The notes under the pieces: generated by a model
Told to the model about the DNA's origin: nothing
Database searches by the model: none
Seen by the model: the letters and a program-made list of their open reading frames with translations, nothing else
Source of the DNA: Allomuricauda sp. M10
GTDB taxonomy: Bacteria > Bacteroidota > Bacteroidia > Flavobacteriales > Flavobacteriaceae
Assembly: GCF_020782875.1 (NCBI RefSeq)
Contig: NZ_JAJGBN010000006.1
Coordinates: forward strand, 186,001 to 250,000
DNA length: 64,000 nt
Direction: 5' to 3'
Translations under genes and position numbers: made by a program
Shown here: positions 60,961-64,000 of the stretch, piece by piece
Numbering within the stretch: position 1 is the stretch's first letter
Layout of the letters: the number at the start of each line of letters is the position of its first letter

Positions 60961-61542
60961 ATGGAAAGGAATGAACTATATCCCATCTTCTTAAAAGTAT
61001 CACAACTCAATGTTTTGATAGTGGGCGGGGGCAATGTTGGTCTGGAAAAACTGTCCTTCTTGTTAAAATCCAGTCCAAACGCCCAAGTACAGATGGTGGC
61101 CAAGGAATTTTTGAAGGAGACCGAAGAACTGGCCCAAAAGCATTCCGTGGGATTGGTACAAGCTGCCTATCAAAAGGAATATTTGGATGGTAAACACTTG
61201 GTGATTGCCTGTACCGATAATCCCAAAGTGAACGAAGAAGTGTATCACGACTGCCGGGAACGCAGTATTTTGGTAAACGTGGCAGATAACCCGCCTTTTT
61301 GCGATTTTTATATGGGTGGCATCGTTACTAAGGGCAACGTAAAGGTGGCCATATCTACCAACGGAAAATCCCCTACCACAGCCAAAAGATTGCGTCAATT
61401 TTTTGAGGACGTCATCCCGGACAATATTGATGACTTGGTACAAAACCTGAATGATTACCGTAAGACGCTCAAAGGCAATTTTGAGGAAAAGGTGGAAACC
61501 CTGAACGAATTCACCAAAGGGCTCATCAACAAAAAGGACTAG
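60961..61542 (+). CDS. Precorrin-2 dehydrogenase / sirohydrochlorin ferrochelatase
   Basis: A 193-residue protein of the CysG N-terminal/Met8p type. LNVLIVGGGNVGLEKLSFLL is the NAD-binding loop. HLVIACTDNPKVNEEVYHDCRE and NPPFCDFYMGGIVTKGNVKVAISTNGKSPTTAKRLRQ are the family blocks, with the Asp needed for both dehydrogenation and iron insertion. It completes siroheme, the cofactor of assimilatory sulphite/nitrite reductase. No methyltransferase or reductase partner is in the window. Its stop shares CTAG with the following minus-strand gene. Confidence 0.9.
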   Translation: MERNELYPIFLKVSQLNVLIVGGGNVGLEKLSFLLKSSPNAQVQMVAKEFLKETEELAQKHSVGLVQAAYQKEYLDGKHLVIACTDNPKVNEEVYHDCRERSILVNVADNPPFCDFYMGGIVTKGNVKVAISTNGKSPTTAKRLRQFFEDVIPDNIDDLVQNLNDYRKTLKGNFEEKVETLNEFTKGLINKKD

Positions 61543-62291
61543 AGCCGTTTCATGGCATCGATCAGGTCGTCTTTTTTCTTGGGAGAAATGTTCACCTGCA
61601 TATCGTTGCTCATGATCAAATAACCCCCATCGGATTTGATGTATTTTTTCACTTCTTTCAAGTTGATCAGATAACTGTTGTGCACCCTCATAAATTGATG
61701 GTCGCCCAAAAGATTCTCGTATTCCTTCAGGTGTTTGCTTACCAAAAGCGTGTTGTTGTCCTTGAGCACAAAACTGGTGTACGATCCATCGGCTTTACAG
61801 GCAATAATGTCTTCCAAGGCTATGAACTCGATGCCGGCCGTTGTGGCCAAACAAATTTTCTCTGGGCGTACACTGCCTTTGGAAATGCTCTGCATCAAGG
61901 TGTCCAATTGTTCGCGATACACATTTGTATCCATTCGGTTGCGGGCCTTTTCCACGGCTTGTTGCAGTTCATCAAGGTCGATGGGTTTCAACAAATAATC
62001 CAACGAACTGAACTTGATGGCTTTGATCGCGTATTTTTCAAAAGCTGTGGTAAAGATGACCTCAAAATTTGGATTCTTTATCTGGTTGAGTACGTCAAAA
62101 CCCACCCCGGATTGCAGTTCAATGTCCAGAAAAACCACATCGGGACTATAGACCGATAATACTTTTACACCTTCTTCCACCGAAGCGGCCATGGCGATGA
62201 CTTTTACATCTTTGCAAAACTCTTCGAGCATTGATTTTAAGGTCTCCCTACTGTGTTTTTCATCTTCGATGATGACTACTTTTAAAATCAT
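61539..62291 (-). CDS. LytTR response regulator
   Basis: A 250-residue regulator: receiver domain (1-120) with KVVIIEDEKHSRE, the phospho-Asp in VVFLDIELQSGVGF and the KP loop, and a LytTR DNA-binding domain (about 150-250) with FIALEDIIACKADGSYTSF and FMRVHNSYLINLKEV. It follows the 7TM kinase gene by 11 bp, making a two-component pair. Confidence 0.93.
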   Translation of the reverse strand: MILKVVIIEDEKHSRETLKSMLEEFCKDVKVIAMAASVEEGVKVLSVYSPDVVFLDIELQSGVGFDVLNQIKNPNFEVIFTTAFEKYAIKAIKFSSLDYLLKPIDLDELQQAVEKARNRMDTNVYREQLDTLMQSISKGSVRPEKICLATTAGIEFIALEDIIACKADGSYTSFVLKDNNTLLVSKHLKEYENLLGDHQFMRVHNSYLINLKEVKKYIKSDGGYLIMSNDMQVNISPKKKDDLIDAMKRL

Positions 62292-62302
62292 GGTTTTGTT
62301 TT

Positions 62303-64000
62303 TTATGGGTTAAATAGTTGTATGATGACCTTGGTTCCTGTGGCATTTCCATAGGCGTCGTATTTGTCCACAATCTCCACCTTGTTTTGGTTCACTTTGT
62401 TTTTGTTCAATATTTTCAATCGTTTTTCGGTGATTTCCATACCTCTGGATTTCCGTTGCTTTTTGGAGGCTTCTGCTTGGATTTTGGAAACAACACGGCC
62501 GACACCGTTGTCCTCAATTTCGATGATGGTGAAGGGGCCTTCCTTTTTGAACCGAAGCATCAAATTTTTTAATCCTTCCTTTTTGCCCACCAAACCGTGT
62601 ATGATCGCGTTTTCAGCAAAGGGTTGAATGAGCATGAGCGGGATTTCCAAACTATCGGAATCCAGGTTTTCGTCCAGTTCAATGGTATATTCAAAAGCGT
62701 TATCAAATCGTAAGGATTCCAATTCTAGGTACGATCTTAACAAGGCAATTTCTTCTGAAAGGGTCACAACGGCCTCATTGGAACTCTCCAATACGTTGCG
62801 TGCCAGTTTGCCAAACTGTGTTAGGTATTTCAAAGCGGCAGGCCGGTCGTTTTTCAGTATCAGGTTTTGAATGGAACTTAGGGAGTTAAAGATGAAATGT
62901 GGATTCATTTGGGCACGCAATGCGCTGATTTCCTTTAAGGAAACTTCTTGTTGTAAGGCCATTCGCGCTTCGTATTCCAGTTTGATTTTATAACCAAGAC
63001 CAAGTGAGAAGATTATAATTTCAATCAAGGAGCCTGTCATCATATAAAAATCATTCAATGTGAATAAATAGAACCAAGCACCAATGGTGTATACGAAAGA
63101 CCCGATTACTACAAAGTAGGACAAATTGTCTTTTGATTTGATAATTAAGTATACCATTGCGAATAACCCAAACAGAGACATTAGGATTCTTTGAACATTC
63201 AATATGATAGATTCTAATTCTGTGTCATAATTAATAAATACCCAAAGGTGTGCAAAAATGGTAAGAACTAGAAAGGGTACTACCACTTGCATTATTTTAT
63301 GCAGAAATGGATACTGCTTTCGCGTATTCAAATAATACATGCCAAAAAGAACATAAAAGAGGTTAATTATAATTTGAGAAATGGTCATTAACCACCATAT
63401 GGGTTTGATTTCATAGATTGGTTTATGTCCAGAATATGGAATAATATATCCTGCCAAGTAAATTGCTGAAAAAAAATTGTACAGGGAATAGAATAAAAAT
63501 TCGGGTTTGCGAATGAAAAAATAGATAATCAAAAATGTGATAAAAAATATAAGCGAAGCTCCTAAATAAATTAGATGGAAATAGATGGTATCCAAATCTT
63601 CGGATGTATAATATTGAGTATAAAATCTATTGCTTTCATCAGATAAATACCGGAAATATCCAATCCTTTGGTAGGACTTAAATTTGATCAATAAATATTT
63701 CCCATCAATTAATTCCTGTTTTTTAAAACGAACTCCCGGTGTATAAAGCAAAGAAGTTGTTCCCTCCAATTTATTAAACCTTCCAAAAGGTAGAGAATCA
63801 ATACCTTTTTGATCTACATAATATAAAGTAGCCTCAGCAAAAGCATTGCGTAGACGCCAATTTAGCCGCGTTTCCAAAGTATCCAGTTCATTGGAAAAAT
63901 CAAGTTTAGCCCAGAAAATGGAATTTGATAAATTCTTCCTAACAAACTCTTTCTGAGGAGTAAATGAATAATTGCCAGTAACAATGTCTTGGGGACTAAT
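62303..64000 (-). CDS. 7TM sensor histidine kinase (partial, continues beyond the window)
   Basis: The frame stays open to base 64000, so the true N-terminus is outside; a TTG at 63877 is not the start. The visible protein begins in the periplasmic 7TMR-DISMED2 domain (IFWAKLDFSNELDTLE), then seven membrane helices (roughly 63640 down to 63000), and a LytS-type kinase: MNPHFIFNSLSSIQNLIL with the phospho-His, AENAIIHGLVGKKEG and EDNGVGRVVSK. Same architecture as the kinase at 43312-45153 and probable partner of the regulator at 61539-62291. Confidence 0.94.
   Translation of the reverse strand: MSPQDIVTGNYSFTPQKEFVRKNLSNSIFWAKLDFSNELDTLETRLNWRLRNAFAEATLYYVDQKGIDSLPFGRFNKLEGTTSLLYTPGVRFKKQELIDGKYLLIKFKSYQRIGYFRYLSDESNRFYTQYYTSEDLDTIYFHLIYLGASLIFFITFLIIYFFIRKPEFLFYSLYNFFSAIYLAGYIIPYSGHKPIYEIKPIWWLMTISQIIINLFYVLFGMYYLNTRKQYPFLHKIMQVVVPFLVLTIFAHLWVFINYDTELESIILNVQRILMSLFGLFAMVYLIIKSKDNLSYFVVIGSFVYTIGAWFYLFTLNDFYMMTGSLIEIIIFSLGLGYKIKLEYEARMALQQEVSLKEISALRAQMNPHFIFNSLSSIQNLILKNDRPAALKYLTQFGKLARNVLESSNEAVVTLSEEIALLRSYLELESLRFDNAFEYTIELDENLDSDSLEIPLMLIQPFAENAIIHGLVGKKEGLKNLMLRFKKEGPFTIIEIEDNGVGRVVSKIQAEASKKQRKSRGMEITEKRLKILNKNKVNQNKVEIVDKYDAYGNATGTKVIIQLFNP

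Overview
The window looks like chromosomal DNA of a marine-type Flavobacteriaceae bacterium (Bacteroidota), perhaps near Muricauda/Allomuricauda. The genus is a guess from overall gene content. Supporting signs are two type IX secretion (T9SS) cargo proteins with sorting domains, a PorP/SprF protein, TAnnTTTG promoter boxes, an almost complete lack of Shine-Dalgarno sequences, LytS/LytTR two-component pairs, a ribonucleotide reductase whose ATP-cone sits on the small subunit, and ligase-associated helicase/PdeM genes. There is no prophage, insertion sequence, integrase or CRISPR array. Most of the window is ordinary core genome.

Layout. 1-3.8 kb: end of tex, a frameshifted histone-deacetylase-like gene, a PAP2 phosphatase, a small Cys/Lys-rich protein and a secreted M28 peptidase. 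3.8-9.2 kb (mostly minus strand): a secreted hypothetical, a short SSB, pdeM and a ligase-associated DEXH helicase with no normal start codon. 9.2-14 kb: fbp, GNAT, lysC and a PlsC-GNAT fusion resembling ornithine-lipid synthases. 14-15.7 kb: an ars-type operon (arsR, DUF6428, GNAT, arsC) with an operator-like palindrome. 15.7-22.3 kb: TM2 protein, a VOC/DUF1801/DUF4199 operon, and a compact operon running DUF4286, GGCT, rsmA, mgtE, cupin, 2-hydroxyacid dehydrogenase, LuxR. 22.4-26.8 kb: TPR protein, serS, ribF. 26.8-31.3 kb: a T9SS metallopeptidase and a coupled lipoprotein. 31.3-33.9 kb: prs, rplY, pth and tRNA-Leu(CAA).

34-43 kb is the most unusual stretch. It holds an ECF sigma factor, a membrane TPR protein that looks like its anti-sigma factor, and a large secreted, membrane-anchored TPR-CHAT protease, in a tight operon preceded by two unrecognised large lipoproteins. 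The sigma factor start codon lies inside a perfect 14-bp hairpin. I propose this as a candidate protease-coupled sigma/anti-sigma signalling system.

43-51.5 kb: a 7TM histidine kinase facing a TolC/HlyD/MacB export operon that carries its own LytS kinase and LytTR regulator. 51.8-55 kb: nrdB (with ATP-cone) and nrdA, behind a leader carrying two paired DnaA-box-like repeats. 55-60.9 kb: a small repeat-motif secreted protein, a 1380-residue DUF11 adhesin-like T9SS type B cargo and its PorP/SprF partner. 61-64 kb: a siroheme synthase and a LytTR/7TM kinase pair cut by the window edge. Several convergent pairs end on a shared 4-bp palindromic stop, showing strong compaction.
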